Position numbers and translations under genes: made by a program. Below the pieces are notes generated by a model, which saw nothing but the letters and a program-made list of their open reading frames with translations, did not search any database and was not told the origin of the DNA. Positions 44,087-50,949 of a DNA stretch of 52,275 nucleotides are shown here, one piece after another; position 1 is the stretch's first letter, and every line of letters begins with the position of its first letter. The stretch comes from a virus. The stretch spans positions 1 through 52,275 of IMG/VR virus record IMGVR_UViG_3300025010_000015; one strand, 5' to 3'.

Positions 44087-44806
44087 TCACACCTCCCTGC
44101 TCACAGGCGAATCATCATCGTCAAAGAACCATTCATCAGCGAGCTGTTGCCATGTGATGAGCATTTCATTGCTTGATATAGCTGACATGATATGCACACA
44201 TGTTGCATGCACACTCACAATCCTATAGGCATATGATATACCATTCACGTTGTGTATCCACCTCTCCCTATGTGGCTTGAAGCTCTCATAATCGAATGGC
44301 ACACGATGTTTCGGCTTCGGTGCTGGTGGTGCGACATTTGTGCCATTGATACGCTCAATGGTGATACCAAACCAACACATTACACCGTAATCTGGCTTTC
44401 CATCCATGAAGTCCTTCATGCTCTCCGGTTTTACAATCACAACTCCATTGGACTCTCTCCTGATAAACACACGGATGAACGTTTTTGTCATGTAATGAAC
44501 AAGTATGAGCTCGCCAAACTTCGGAGTCCATGTGCTATCATTCTGCATGTCACAATGCGGTGTCGCTTCCTTGAGCTCAAGCTGTGTTTCCACATATGGT
44601 GCGATAAAGCGCACACGCCTCTTTGTCATGCCGTTCATGACTAGAAAGTGGTAGAACACGTTGTCATGCTTGTCTATTCCGTCAAGAATGCCTGTCTTCG
44701 CATCACTTCCGTCATACTTGATGAATCCAATCACACGCTTGCCAATCAAGCTCCGCACGTCCTGTGACGTTGAATCCCAAATCACCTTGCTCTTGTCGAT
44801 TTTCAT
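44087..44806 (-). CDS. Hypothetical two-domain accessory protein
   Basis: 239 residues, AAGGAG upstream. N-terminal 80 residues look like a small beta domain. The middle segment STWTPKFGELILVHY and FIRVFIRRESNG resembles the C-terminal domain of the dATP/dGTP diphosphohydrolase-like protein at 40261. It ends in a very acidic tail (EWFFDDDD). No enzyme motif. Confidence 0.6.
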   Translation of the reverse strand: MKIDKSKVIWDSTSQDVRSLIGKRVIGFIKYDGSDAKTGILDGIDKHDNVFYHFLVMNGMTKRRVRFIAPYVETQLELKEATPHCDMQNDSTWTPKFGELILVHYMTKTFIRVFIRRESNGVVIVKPESMKDFMDGKPDYGVMCWFGITIERINGTNVAPPAPKPKHRVPFDYESFKPHRERWIHNVNGISYAYRIVSVHATCVHIMSAISSNEMLITWQQLADEWFFDDDDSPVSREV

Positions 44807-44816
44807 GTTTGGCTCC

Positions 44817-45203
44817 TTACCATGTGAACCAGAATACTATACGACAATCTTCTATTGTACGCGGAAGATTGAATATGTCCTTGTGCAATACATCCTGCAC
44901 AAATCTGCTGTACAGAGGTCTGAACATCGTGCTCTTGACGAGTAAGTCAGCAATCCTTTTGCGCTCAACAAGCCACACACGAAGTTGCTCACATTCTTCA
45001 CGTCCAATACATCCAATGTCCCTGCCCTCGTCTTCTTCCAATGCATACTGTGTCACTGGATTCAAATCAACAGGCTTTGTTTTTGACAGCAGTTGCAATT
45101 GGTCATAGAAAAGTCCCCAACGTTCAGTATCAAAGTAATTTGTTCCGTGCTCCCATCGTCCATTCATGAGGAACTCGGTGTGCACATAGATGTCTTGTCC
45201 CAT
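44817..45203 (-). CDS. Hypothetical protein
   Basis: 128 residues, AAGGAG 6 nt before ATG. Mixed alpha/beta; begins MGQDIYVHTEFLMNGRW and is rich in aromatic residues. No family recognised. It sits in the middle of a run of small genes with short spacers. Confidence 0.65.
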   Translation of the reverse strand: MGQDIYVHTEFLMNGRWEHGTNYFDTERWGLFYDQLQLLSKTKPVDLNPVTQYALEEDEGRDIGCIGREECEQLRVWLVERKRIADLLVKSTMFRPLYSRFVQDVLHKDIFNLPRTIEDCRIVFWFTW

Positions 45204-45206
45204 TTT

Positions 45207-45335
45207 CTACTCCTTATTGAATACGTCTTTCGTGCAGTAGCCAACAATGCCGTAGCCATGCAATACCACATAGTATGTGTCCCATCCATTCCGTGGGGTC
45301 AAATGTTGCATACCTACACTCAATCTAAGCAACAT
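45207..45335 (-). CDS. 42-residue protein
   Basis: Starts at ATG 45335 within the 3' end of the previous gene, or at ATG 45311 (34 residues). Core NGWDTYYVVLHGYGIVGYC is beta-like. Its last codons carry the AAGGAG of the next gene, typical of coupled genes, but its own binding site is weak. Confidence 0.45.
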   Translation of the reverse strand: MLLRLSVGMQHLTPRNGWDTYYVVLHGYGIVGYCTKDVFNKE

Positions 45336-45489
45336 TGGTGGTTTCACCAACTACAGACACCACTGCATTTTTCAATGCTTCTGGCGTTGCATCTATCTCC
45401 TCAACATTTTGCATGGCTTCCATAAATCCGCCTGATGCTGGCCTGAACATCATCCTACCTTCTGGAAACTGTATTGGTTCACGGTACAT
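45325..45489 (-). CDS. 54-residue protein
   Basis: ATG 45489 with AAGGAG 6 nt upstream. Begins MYREPIQFPEGRMMF and continues as an acidic helix. Strong binding site, so likely real. Function unknown. Confidence 0.65.
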   Translation of the reverse strand: MYREPIQFPEGRMMFRPASGGFMEAMQNVEEIDATPEALKNAVVSVVGETTNVA

Positions 45490-45510
45490 GTATTACTCCT
45501 TCGTCCACGT

Positions 45511-45747
45511 CTATTCGTGCGGATACGGGTCATCATTGACCTCGCATCCAATCTTCTCCAGCAAACTCAAGTGCACACGCTTGCTCACACTATCATGAAC
45601 AATGTGTGCATATCCACCATTGATGCACGCCACACGCCAGACCGTTCCAGCATACCTCACAAACTCGTCAGGTGCAAACTGCTGGTGCACATACAATTTA
45701 TTCATGTCGTGCACTCCTGTGTCCTCGTCAATCACGTTGATTTTCAC
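45511..45747 (-). CDS. 78-residue hypothetical protein
   Basis: GTG start at 45747 with GGAGG 5 nt upstream. Beta-rich centre (FVRYAGTVWRVACINGGYAHI), a small SH3-like pattern. Lies just downstream of the first tRNA-like element. Confidence 0.65.
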   Translation of the reverse strand: MKINVIDEDTGVHDMNKLYVHQQFAPDEFVRYAGTVWRVACINGGYAHIVHDSVSKRVHLSLLEKIGCEVNDDPYPHE

Positions 45748-45861
45748 TTTGCCCTCCCTGTGTCATAATTGGTGTGGCACACCCTGTACGATGCACCACA
45801 CCCCGAACCATGAGACCACGGATAATCGATGTGATAAGTCACTCATACGAGCAGACTTTAT

Positions 45862-46006
45862 GTGGACGGTAGGATTTGAACCTACAATGACAGTGTGTTT
45901 CGTGTATCCACGTTTTCAGCTTTCTACAGGGTGTATCCTGCAACGAACAGCCCTACTTTCTGTCTCGCTAACATCGCATAGCGTTTACCAATTACGCCAC
46001 GTCCAC
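45862..46006 (-). tRNA. Oversized tRNA-like element A
   Basis: Minus strand. Seven-base acceptor stem GTGGACG (46006-46000) / CGTCCAC (45868-45862), D arm GCG...CGC with an 11-nt loop containing TTGGTAAA, and T arm GTAGG-TTCAAAT-CCTAC are all perfect. Next base is A as discriminator; CCA is not encoded. The D arm resembles tRNA-Leu. However, 95 nt separate D and T arms instead of 30-36, and no clean anticodon stem is visible in the standard place. GACAG and CTGTC inside could close a longer stem. It may be intron-containing, have a giant variable arm, or be a tRNA mimic. It starts 6 nt after the gene at 46013-46345. Confidence 0.6.
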
Positions 46007-46012
46007 GATGAA

Positions 46013-46345
46013 CTATCTACTTATAACTTCCATGTCTTCGGAATACAATATTGTAGTGCCTCTGTCTGTCCTCACAACCTTGTCCCATCCATTTGATACC
46101 ATATTGCAGTGCAGAATAGTATCAACTGCAACATCGTTTAGCGTGAGAATCTTTCCATACACAACTTCCTTTCCGACTTGTATCCACACGCCTTTCAGTA
46201 CCTCACCTGATTCCGAAATGAGCTCCTCACGCTCCACAACTCTGTGCGCAAAGCACCCTGATGGAACAGACTCATTCATCGGAATACGTTCCGAATCGGA
46301 ACACATGAAACCAGCATAAAAAACTTCTCTCATTTGTACTTTCAT
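46013..46345 (-). CDS. Hypothetical protein upstream of tRNA-like element A
   Basis: 110 residues, AAGGAG 8 nt before ATG 46345, overlapping the preceding stop as ATGA. Beta-rich and acidic. Its C-terminus SEDMEVISR is followed within 6 nt by the tRNA-like element, so RNA processing may separate them. Confidence 0.65.
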   Translation of the reverse strand: MKVQMREVFYAGFMCSDSERIPMNESVPSGCFAHRVVEREELISESGEVLKGVWIQVGKEVVYGKILTLNDVAVDTILHCNMVSNGWDKVVRTDRGTTILYSEDMEVISR

Positions 46346-46647
46346 GCTTCTTTCTCCTTTAGGTCAAGCACTGCAATCTCATTAAATACAGTTCTCCAAT
46401 ACACACAGCCCTCATTGCTTGTCGTCCACAAGAAGGCATGCAACAACAGGTACATGTCCAATCGGCTCTTGTGACACTCCACAAGCTTGCTGACACGCCT
46501 CGCAACCTCCACATCACATGCATCCATGATGTTTGCGATGAATGCACGCCGCACGCCGTATGACAATTTCTTCCAATCATCAAACTTATGCAATTGGTAC
46601 ACCACCGTTGCGTGCATCTGCTTTCTTGTTTGTAGCGCATCTTTCAT
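46342..46647 (-). CDS. Hypothetical helical protein
   Basis: 101 residues. Almost all helical, with WKKLSYGVRRAFIANIMDAC in the centre. Start and stop overlap both neighbours by 4 nt (ATGA). No family recognised. Confidence 0.65.
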   Translation of the reverse strand: MKDALQTRKQMHATVVYQLHKFDDWKKLSYGVRRAFIANIMDACDVEVARRVSKLVECHKSRLDMYLLLHAFLWTTSNEGCVYWRTVFNEIAVLDLKEKEA

Positions 46648-46799
46648 TTGAATGCTCCCTTTTTATGTTTTAAGCTCAGCACAGACATCAAGATTGCTAC
46701 GCTTGCATAGTCTAAGTCAGCTTCAGGCTCACGAAAGTTTATGTATGTGCACTTCCCTACTTTATCATTTTTACGGTGAGCCTTATCCATTGAATTCAT
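46644..46799 (-). CDS. 51-residue protein
   Basis: ATG 46799; purine-rich AAAGAAG directly upstream is only a fair binding site. Sequence contains NFREPEADLDYASVAILM. Its stop overlaps the next start as ATGA, which supports it. The frame stays open upstream of the chosen start, so the N-terminus is uncertain. Confidence 0.5.
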   Translation of the reverse strand: MNSMDKAHRKNDKVGKCTYINFREPEADLDYASVAILMSVLSLKHKKGAFK

Positions 46800-46818
46800 C
46801 TTCTTTCGCCATGCAAAC

Positions 46819-47337
46819 TCATCTGCACTTGGATTCCACCTTGCGCTTCAGCAATCTCTTCACAGCGTGCAGGTTGCAGTGATGTTCGTCCTCATATAGT
46901 TTCATGACACGCTCCACATCTTGGTCTGAGAACTCATACAGGCCATCACCTACAGGTTTTGTGCAATCCTGATAGTACGACTTACTGCACACCTCGTGCG
47001 CCCCGTCCCATAGCGTGTACTCATCGCCCTCACGGAATATCAGAACTACTTTTCCATCCAAGTCATAGCGCACGGCGCACTCCAAAACTTCGATGAACAT
47101 AGTTTCGTTCGTGTCAGGTCTTTGGAAATGACGACATGATTCATGACTAATTGGCTCTCTATCCGTTGCACAATCAATGATGTTACGCATGAAATAGCAT
47201 AAGTGACATGATTGCACACCGTTCTTGAACTTTACTGGTCGATAGCAACTATCCACAACCAGTAGCCTCACATACTTTCCTTCGGACTTGTTATAGTACG
47301 TGAAAACTTCTCCGACCTTGTGAAACTTTCTCTTCAT
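46819..47337 (-). CDS. Hypothetical Cys/His-rich protein
   Basis: 172 residues from ATG 47337 (AAGGAG, 6 nt). Contains CHLCYFMRNIIDC and a later HESCRHFQRPDTNET motif, a pattern found in phage proteins that may bind metal. C-terminus helical and basic. First gene after tRNA-like element B. Confidence 0.65.
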   Translation of the reverse strand: MKRKFHKVGEVFTYYNKSEGKYVRLLVVDSCYRPVKFKNGVQSCHLCYFMRNIIDCATDREPISHESCRHFQRPDTNETMFIEVLECAVRYDLDGKVVLIFREGDEYTLWDGAHEVCSKSYYQDCTKPVGDGLYEFSDQDVERVMKLYEDEHHCNLHAVKRLLKRKVESKCR

Positions 47338-47369
47338 AGTATGCTCCTTATTTGATACGTGATACAATT

Positions 47370-47543
47370 ACGAGTGACAGGATTTGAACCTGTAAGAATG
47401 ATGCTTCAACGTTCTCGTGAACTCCACACCATTTGAATCTCGCCACATAACAGGGTATGCTGGTTTCCTTGTTTTGTTATAGGAATGTGCAAATTACATA
47501 TATCGTCATATGGTTTAGCGTATGCCGTTTCCGCCACACTCGT
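47370..47543 (-). tRNA. Oversized tRNA-like element B
   Basis: Minus strand. Acceptor ACGAGTG (47543-47537) / CACTCGT (47376-47370), D arm GCG...CGC with an 11-nt loop (GAAACGGCATA) and T arm ACAGG-TTCAAAT-CCTGT are perfect. D-arm spacing is identical to element A. A 124-nt segment separates D and T arms. It includes a GTTC-ACGA-GAAC hairpin and a possible AATGGTG/CATCATT stem, and could hold TCAAAT as an anticodon-loop part (CAA, Leu) if about 70 nt were spliced. CCA is not encoded; discriminator is A. Confidence 0.6.
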
Positions 47544-47558
47544 ACAGAAAATTTAGGT

Positions 47559-47575
47559 GCTACAATCATTGTAGC
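47559..47575. promoter_or_regulatory. 17-bp palindrome upstream of tRNA-like element B
   Basis: GCTACAAT-C-ATTGTAGC is a perfect inverted repeat. Its centre CAATCATTG equals the core of the palindrome at 1702-1710. It lies 16 nt before the 5' end of element B. It may be an operator or a processing signal. Confidence 0.5.
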
Positions 47576-47646
47576 TGATGTAGCCTAGTCATGCTCCACT
47601 GGCATGTGGTTGTACATCTGGTTATTATTTGATTCATGAAGTTTGG

Positions 47647-47844
47647 CTACATGTACCAAAGACATGCGCTTGCGACATATCCACCGGAATACTCCGAGGA
47701 AGATTGTACGTTGCACGATACTATGTTCGTGATCACTTCTATTGCATCGGGTAGCACGTATGCTACAACTACAACAAGTGCCATCACCACGACAATGAAC
47801 ATGCACAGTATCAATACAAAAGCACCAAAATCATGTATTTTCAT
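47647..47844 (-). CDS. Small membrane protein
   Basis: 65 residues from ATG 47844 (AAAAGGAG upstream). A long hydrophobic helix (about residues 7-32: FVLILCMFIVVVMALVVVVA) is followed by a polar tail. No partner known. Confidence 0.65.
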   Translation of the reverse strand: MKIHDFGAFVLILCMFIVVVMALVVVVAYVLPDAIEVITNIVSCNVQSSSEYSGGYVASACLWYM

Positions 47845-48115
47845 TTGGGCTCCTTTTCGGTGCTCTTTTCTTAGGGACGTACGGCACACAGTAGTCGCTG
47901 TGCACGTGGTACTCACAAACTTCACCACTTTTATTCTTCACTCTTGCCACTCCAAAATCAGGAACTGTTTCAAACTCCGCTATTTTCTTGTCACAGTCAC
48001 GTTGCCATGTGTCATGCTCACGCAATTCCTTCACCAGCTCATTTTCTTCCTTTCTAAGTCTGGCGTGTGAATCCTTTGCGTACTGCTCGATAGTGAAGCG
48101 CATTTTAGTTGCCAT
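47831..48115 (-). CDS. Hypothetical coiled-coil protein
   Basis: 94 residues, AAGGAG 7 nt upstream. N-terminal half is a charged coiled coil (RLRKEENELVKELREHD), C-terminal half beta-like and basic (VPKKRAPKRSP). Overlaps the membrane protein gene by 14 nt. Confidence 0.65.
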   Translation of the reverse strand: MATKMRFTIEQYAKDSHARLRKEENELVKELREHDTWQRDCDKKIAEFETVPDFGVARVKNKSGEVCEYHVHSDYCVPYVPKKRAPKRSPNENT

Positions 48116-48155
48116 GCTTTTTCTCCTTGTTTGTGTACAATTATCAAATTCGTAT

Positions 48156-48404
48156 TTATTGTTCTTCCACGATTCTTTCCAAGTGCTCCGTCACATACTT
48201 CTGGTATGCACGTTCTGCGTGTTCCATCGCTTTCTGCAACGTGTTGCACCTGCCACACGCTAGCTGTTCCTCAAGGTCGTGCATCTCCCACTTATACGAG
48301 CCACCAACAAACATAACCTCTAAGTATCGATTGAAAGGCATGTCCACGTTCCATATAGCACTGTTCGCCACACTGTGATTCCACGTTACTTTCTTGAACT
48401 TCAT
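48156..48404 (-). CDS. Hypothetical protein
   Basis: 82 residues. ATG overlaps the preceding stop; GGAGG is 8 nt upstream. A beta-like N-terminus is followed by a helix starting LQKAMEHAERAYQKYV. Unrecognised. Confidence 0.65.
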   Translation of the reverse strand: MKFKKVTWNHSVANSAIWNVDMPFNRYLEVMFVGGSYKWEMHDLEEQLACGRCNTLQKAMEHAERAYQKYVTEHLERIVEEQ

Positions 48405-48562
48405 TTCTTCACCCTCCGCTTTGCAATCTTTATCCTGTACCTTTCTTGATTATTTGCTTTGTACTCTAACATCTGTTCATGTGCTTGCGTGCGTGATTCT
48501 TCACTCGTCACACAATTCCAGCCTGCCCCATAGTTACACATTACATCATATACATGTTTCAT
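48401..48562 (-). CDS. Tandem paralogue 2 of a small basic protein
   Basis: 53 residues, GGAGG upstream. Shares MKHVYD...YGAGWNCVTSEE...KRRVKK with the neighbouring gene, including the same end KRRVKK, and the DNA around both stops is nearly identical (TTCACCCTCCGCTT). Product of a local duplication. Function unknown. Confidence 0.7.
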   Translation of the reverse strand: MKHVYDVMCNYGAGWNCVTSEESRTQAHEQMLEYKANNQERYRIKIAKRRVKK

Positions 48563-48738
48563 TTCTTCACCCTCCGCTTCACAATCTTCATGGCTTTGTA
48601 GTCCCAATCATTCTCAGCATACTCCCCACGCCGTTTTCTTGCCTCTTTCATCGTCTCCTCGCTCGTCACACATTCAAATCCAGTGCCATAATCCACCATC
48701 AGGTCGTACCTGTCCACAGTCTTCCGTACGTATTTCAT
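48559..48738 (-). CDS. Tandem paralogue 1 of a small basic protein
   Basis: 59 residues from ATG 48738 (GGAGG, 7 nt). Pattern MKYVRK...DYGTGFECVTSEE...KRRVKK aligns with the gene at 48401-48562. Basic C-terminus suggests nucleic-acid contact. First gene of the leftward run that ends near 38.6 kb; I found no convincing promoter in the 250-nt gap upstream. Confidence 0.7.
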   Translation of the reverse strand: MKYVRKTVDRYDLMVDYGTGFECVTSEETMKEARKRRGEYAENDWDYKAMKIVKRRVKK

Positions 48739-48910
48739 ATCCAATCCTCCTACGAACTTCGCCGTGCACCATCAAAACGCACAACGCTTGACAAACATCA
48801 AATCCACTGTACACCACAAAGCAGTACAATTATCAGACTCGCAATCTCCTATCAGTTCTAAATAGCCTATGTAAGCAAGACTAGCATTACACAAACTCTT
48901 TACAAGCGAT

Positions 48911-48946
48911 AAGAGAAGCGCACCTAACAGTAAGATGCGCTCTCTT
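48911..48946 (-). terminator. Hairpin after the 48990-49538 gene
   Basis: AAGAGA-A-GCGCA (48911-48922, one bulged A) pairs with TGCGC-TCTCTT (48936-48946). It lies about 45-80 nt downstream of the leftward gene. There is no clear T-run, so termination may be partial. Confidence 0.45.
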
Positions 48947-48989
48947 GCGTACTCAAGTACTTAAATGCAGTACTCAAGCCGACAATCTC

Positions 48990-49538
48990 TTAATACTTGG
49001 TGTCGTCCTCGACTTCCACCACAACCTCGCCACCTTCATCGGGTGTATCGGTCTCTTTTGGCAAATATCCTGTCCAGCCTTCTGGTGCAACAGCACCAGT
49101 GGCAACCAACTGGTAATCGGTCAAGTGAGGCTTGTCTGCATTGGGCATCGCCACAATCCAAGCCCTCTCTTCAGGCTTCGACTTTTTGATGCACTCAGTG
49201 ACCAACAGACCGATGCGGTCTTTTCCGATTCCGTACTCAAGGTACACATCCATGCCCTTGACCACAGACCCGACACCACTGAACATGGCAAGGAACTGCT
49301 GACGGAGGGTGACACGCTGTGCCTTGGGTGTCTTCTCGTGCGCCACGCGCTCTTCACCAATCATCTTCTCAAAGTCCTTGATTAACTGCTCGTCAAACGA
49401 GTTGACAATCAGAGATTTCACCGAAGTCCAGTTTGCACGTATGTTGCTCTTCATACGAGCCCATTCAATCGCTCTCTCTTCTTTCTTCGCCTGAGCCAAC
49501 GCTTCTTTCTCGGTCAGTGTCAATTCTACTTCTGCCAT
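48990..49538 (-). CDS. Hypothetical protein at the start of the leftward accessory run
   Basis: 182 residues from ATG 49538 (AAGGAAG 9 nt upstream). Helical N-terminal part (EKEALAQAKKEERAIEW), a mixed core and a very acidic C-terminus (EGGEVVVEVEDD). It follows the promoter-like sequence at 49608-49641 and is set apart by a 250-nt gap from the next gene, so it is probably strongly and separately expressed. An acidic tail of this kind occurs in DNA mimics and ssDNA-binding proteins, but I cannot assign it. Confidence 0.65.
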   Translation of the reverse strand: MAEVELTLTEKEALAQAKKEERAIEWARMKSNIRANWTSVKSLIVNSFDEQLIKDFEKMIGEERVAHEKTPKAQRVTLRQQFLAMFSGVGSVVKGMDVYLEYGIGKDRIGLLVTECIKKSKPEERAWIVAMPNADKPHLTDYQLVATGAVAPEGWTGYLPKETDTPDEGGEVVVEVEDDTKY

Positions 49539-49575
49539 TTGTTTTTCTTCCTTGTTTGATACTTGATATGCTGAG

Positions 49576-49590
49576 GTGGTCAACGACCAC
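49576..49590. repeat. 6-bp inverted repeat next to a promoter
   Basis: GTGGTC-AAC-GACCAC (49576-49590), followed on the plus strand by TTTTTT. On the leftward transcript it lies in the leader between promoter and ribosome binding site. Could be an operator, a leader hairpin, or a plus-strand terminator that insulates the 49.6-50.6 kb region. Confidence 0.5.
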
Positions 49591-49607
49591 TTTTTTCTCT
49601 ACCTGTA

Positions 49608-49641
49608 ATTATACAGTACCACTAGTGTACCATATTGTCAA
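49608..49641 (-). promoter_or_regulatory. Promoter-like sequence, unusual spacing
   Basis: A perfect -35 TTGACA (49636-49641) and perfect -10 TATAAT (49608-49613) on the minus strand, but 22 nt apart rather than 17. The spacer contains the palindrome CACTAGTG. The long spacer suggests either activation by a protein bound at the palindrome or two unrelated partial promoters. Confidence 0.45.
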
Positions 49642-49762
49642 TACTAAATCTCAACTATTTTATGCGTGTATTCTTGACAGAATGCTGGAATGTGTCAGGA
49701 ATAGACAACCATCGGAACGTGATGTACAATTATCTAACTGGTGCATGTGATGCTTGGAACGT

Positions 49763-49924
49763 GATGCACGATGTATTGTGCACGATGTGCGGTGCACGCC
49801 ACACAATAATGTAAATTCTGATTTGTGAGTGATGAATGATGCACGATGCACGCCACGTTGCCAAAATAGGCTCTTTTTTCGTTCACGATGGGGGAAATGG
49901 TGTGTGATGCACGATGCTCGCCAC
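49763..49924. repeat. Three imperfect repeats of about 70 bp spacing
   Basis: GATGCACGATG at 49763-49773, 49838-49848 and 49906-49916, each followed by a CACGCCAC-like sequence (49795-49802, 49849-49856, and CTCGCCAC ending near 49923). An inverted TCGTGCATC is found at 50513-50521. The overlapping minus-strand reading frames are repeat artefacts. Confidence 0.7.
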
Positions 49925-50130
49925 ACGGCGTTTCTATAAGGAAAACCGTCATGTAACAAAGTATCCTTGTCTAATCATTGATATAATTCTAGCTATTATA
50001 TAGAGTTATTTGTGCTGAAAATGTGTGATTTTAATATATTAGTTTATGTGTTGAAAAATGACACAATTGGCTAACGTTTGTCACACTTTTTCGCTCGTAA
50101 ATCTATATGTAGTAAGCAATTATTTTGCCG

Positions 50131-50157
50131 TGTGACAGATGTGACAACTGTGACAAA
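50131..50157. repeat. Three 9-bp direct iterons TGTGACAnn
   Basis: TGTGACAGA, TGTGACAAC and TGTGACAAA follow without gaps. Inverted copies TGTCACAC lie about 50 nt to the left (near 50078) and GTGTCACAC about 70 nt to the right (near 50227). Iterons like this bind replication initiators or repressors. Confidence 0.7.
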
Positions 50158-50577
50158 GGTTCAAAATTTAGGTACGCTTTACTTATAAGACTTGAAAAAT
50201 GACCCCCCATGTCACGGTTGGCACTCGTGTCACACGGCGTGTATCTCTTGGTGTCATATACATTTACCTCGTCAACTTTATTCCCATCGAACAGTTGTAC
50301 ATTTCATTTAAATACCTATCAATCAAGTACCACTCTACTAGTTTCTTCACAACATCAAACGCTTGAATATCCGTGCAGTTTATTTTCACTTTCTATATGT
50401 TTGAATTAAAGAAAAAATAGCCAAACCCTCCCTTATAGAAATGAACGTGGCGTGCGTTGTGCATTGTGTATCCTGCATCACATGATGTTTGTCATGCTTA
50501 GTAGGCTGTGTGTCGTGCATCGCACGCCATTTGATAGTTGTCTGGTGGCGTGCACTGTGTGCCACACGCCATTACTA

Positions 50578-50949
50578 CTAGGATATTGTCACAGAAACAG
50601 TCCCATCGCTTAGGATTATTTGTCGGGTGGTGAGCGACACTTGACACCTGTCATAGTCAAGCATCACGTTGAGCGATAGCCTACCGATGATGTGCACAAT
50701 GAGTAGTGAATCATCGATTAGCACGGAATACTTTTCGGCTTGATAATTGTCAACCGTTCCGTTCCTGCGCTTCACCTTGATTGACACGTGGCGTTCATCG
50801 GTAAACGTATGGCGTGTATAGGTGAATCCCTTGGGTTCGCCATCGCTTACTTCATAGGGAAAGCGTTTGTAAATCTTGCCGTGTTTGTATTCGGCTTCGT
50901 GTAGCAAGAAATGTTCTGCAATTTCGTGCAGTGTGGTGTCATTACTCAT
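50578..50949 (-). CDS. Hypothetical protein, right-end cluster
   Basis: 123 residues from ATG 50949 (GGAGG 9 nt upstream; overlaps the preceding gene by 8 nt). Mostly beta, with FTYTRHTFTDERHVSIKVKRR in the centre. Last gene before the repeat-rich region; CACGCCATT hairpins (50544-50573) lie just beyond its stop. Confidence 0.65.
   Translation of the reverse strand: MSNDTTLHEIAEHFLLHEAEYKHGKIYKRFPYEVSDGEPKGFTYTRHTFTDERHVSIKVKRRNGTVDNYQAEKYSVLIDDSLLIVHIIGRLSLNVMLDYDRCQVSLTTRQIILSDGTVSVTIS

Larger units (their letters stand above)
49661..50577. other. Non-coding repeat-rich region, possible replication origin
   Basis: About 0.9 kb without a supportable gene on either strand. It contains three copies of GATGCACGATG (49763, 49838, 49906), several CACGCCA motifs, an AT-rich stretch (about 49975-50060), three 9-bp iterons (50131-50157) with inverted TGTCACA copies around them, and a C-run at 50203-50208. 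It separates the small right-end genes from the accessory run. This mix of iterons and AT-rich DNA is what an origin looks like; no initiator is identified. Confidence 0.6.

Noticed and set aside
45862-46006. Self-splicing group I intron in tRNA-like element A
   Set aside because: The surplus sequence is only about 60 nt, far too short for a group I core, and no P7-like conserved segment is visible.
47585-47806. 73-residue leftward frame overlapping the small membrane protein
   Set aside because: It lacks a binding site and is in conflict with the better supported gene at 47647-47844.
49763-49924. CRISPR array
   Set aside because: Only three imperfect repeats with internal repetition and no constant repeat/spacer structure.
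49660-49959. Repeat-containing leftward frames with VHRAS/VHRTS-like units
   Set aside because: Amino-acid repeats simply reflect the GATGCACGATG/CACGCCAC DNA repeats; no binding site.
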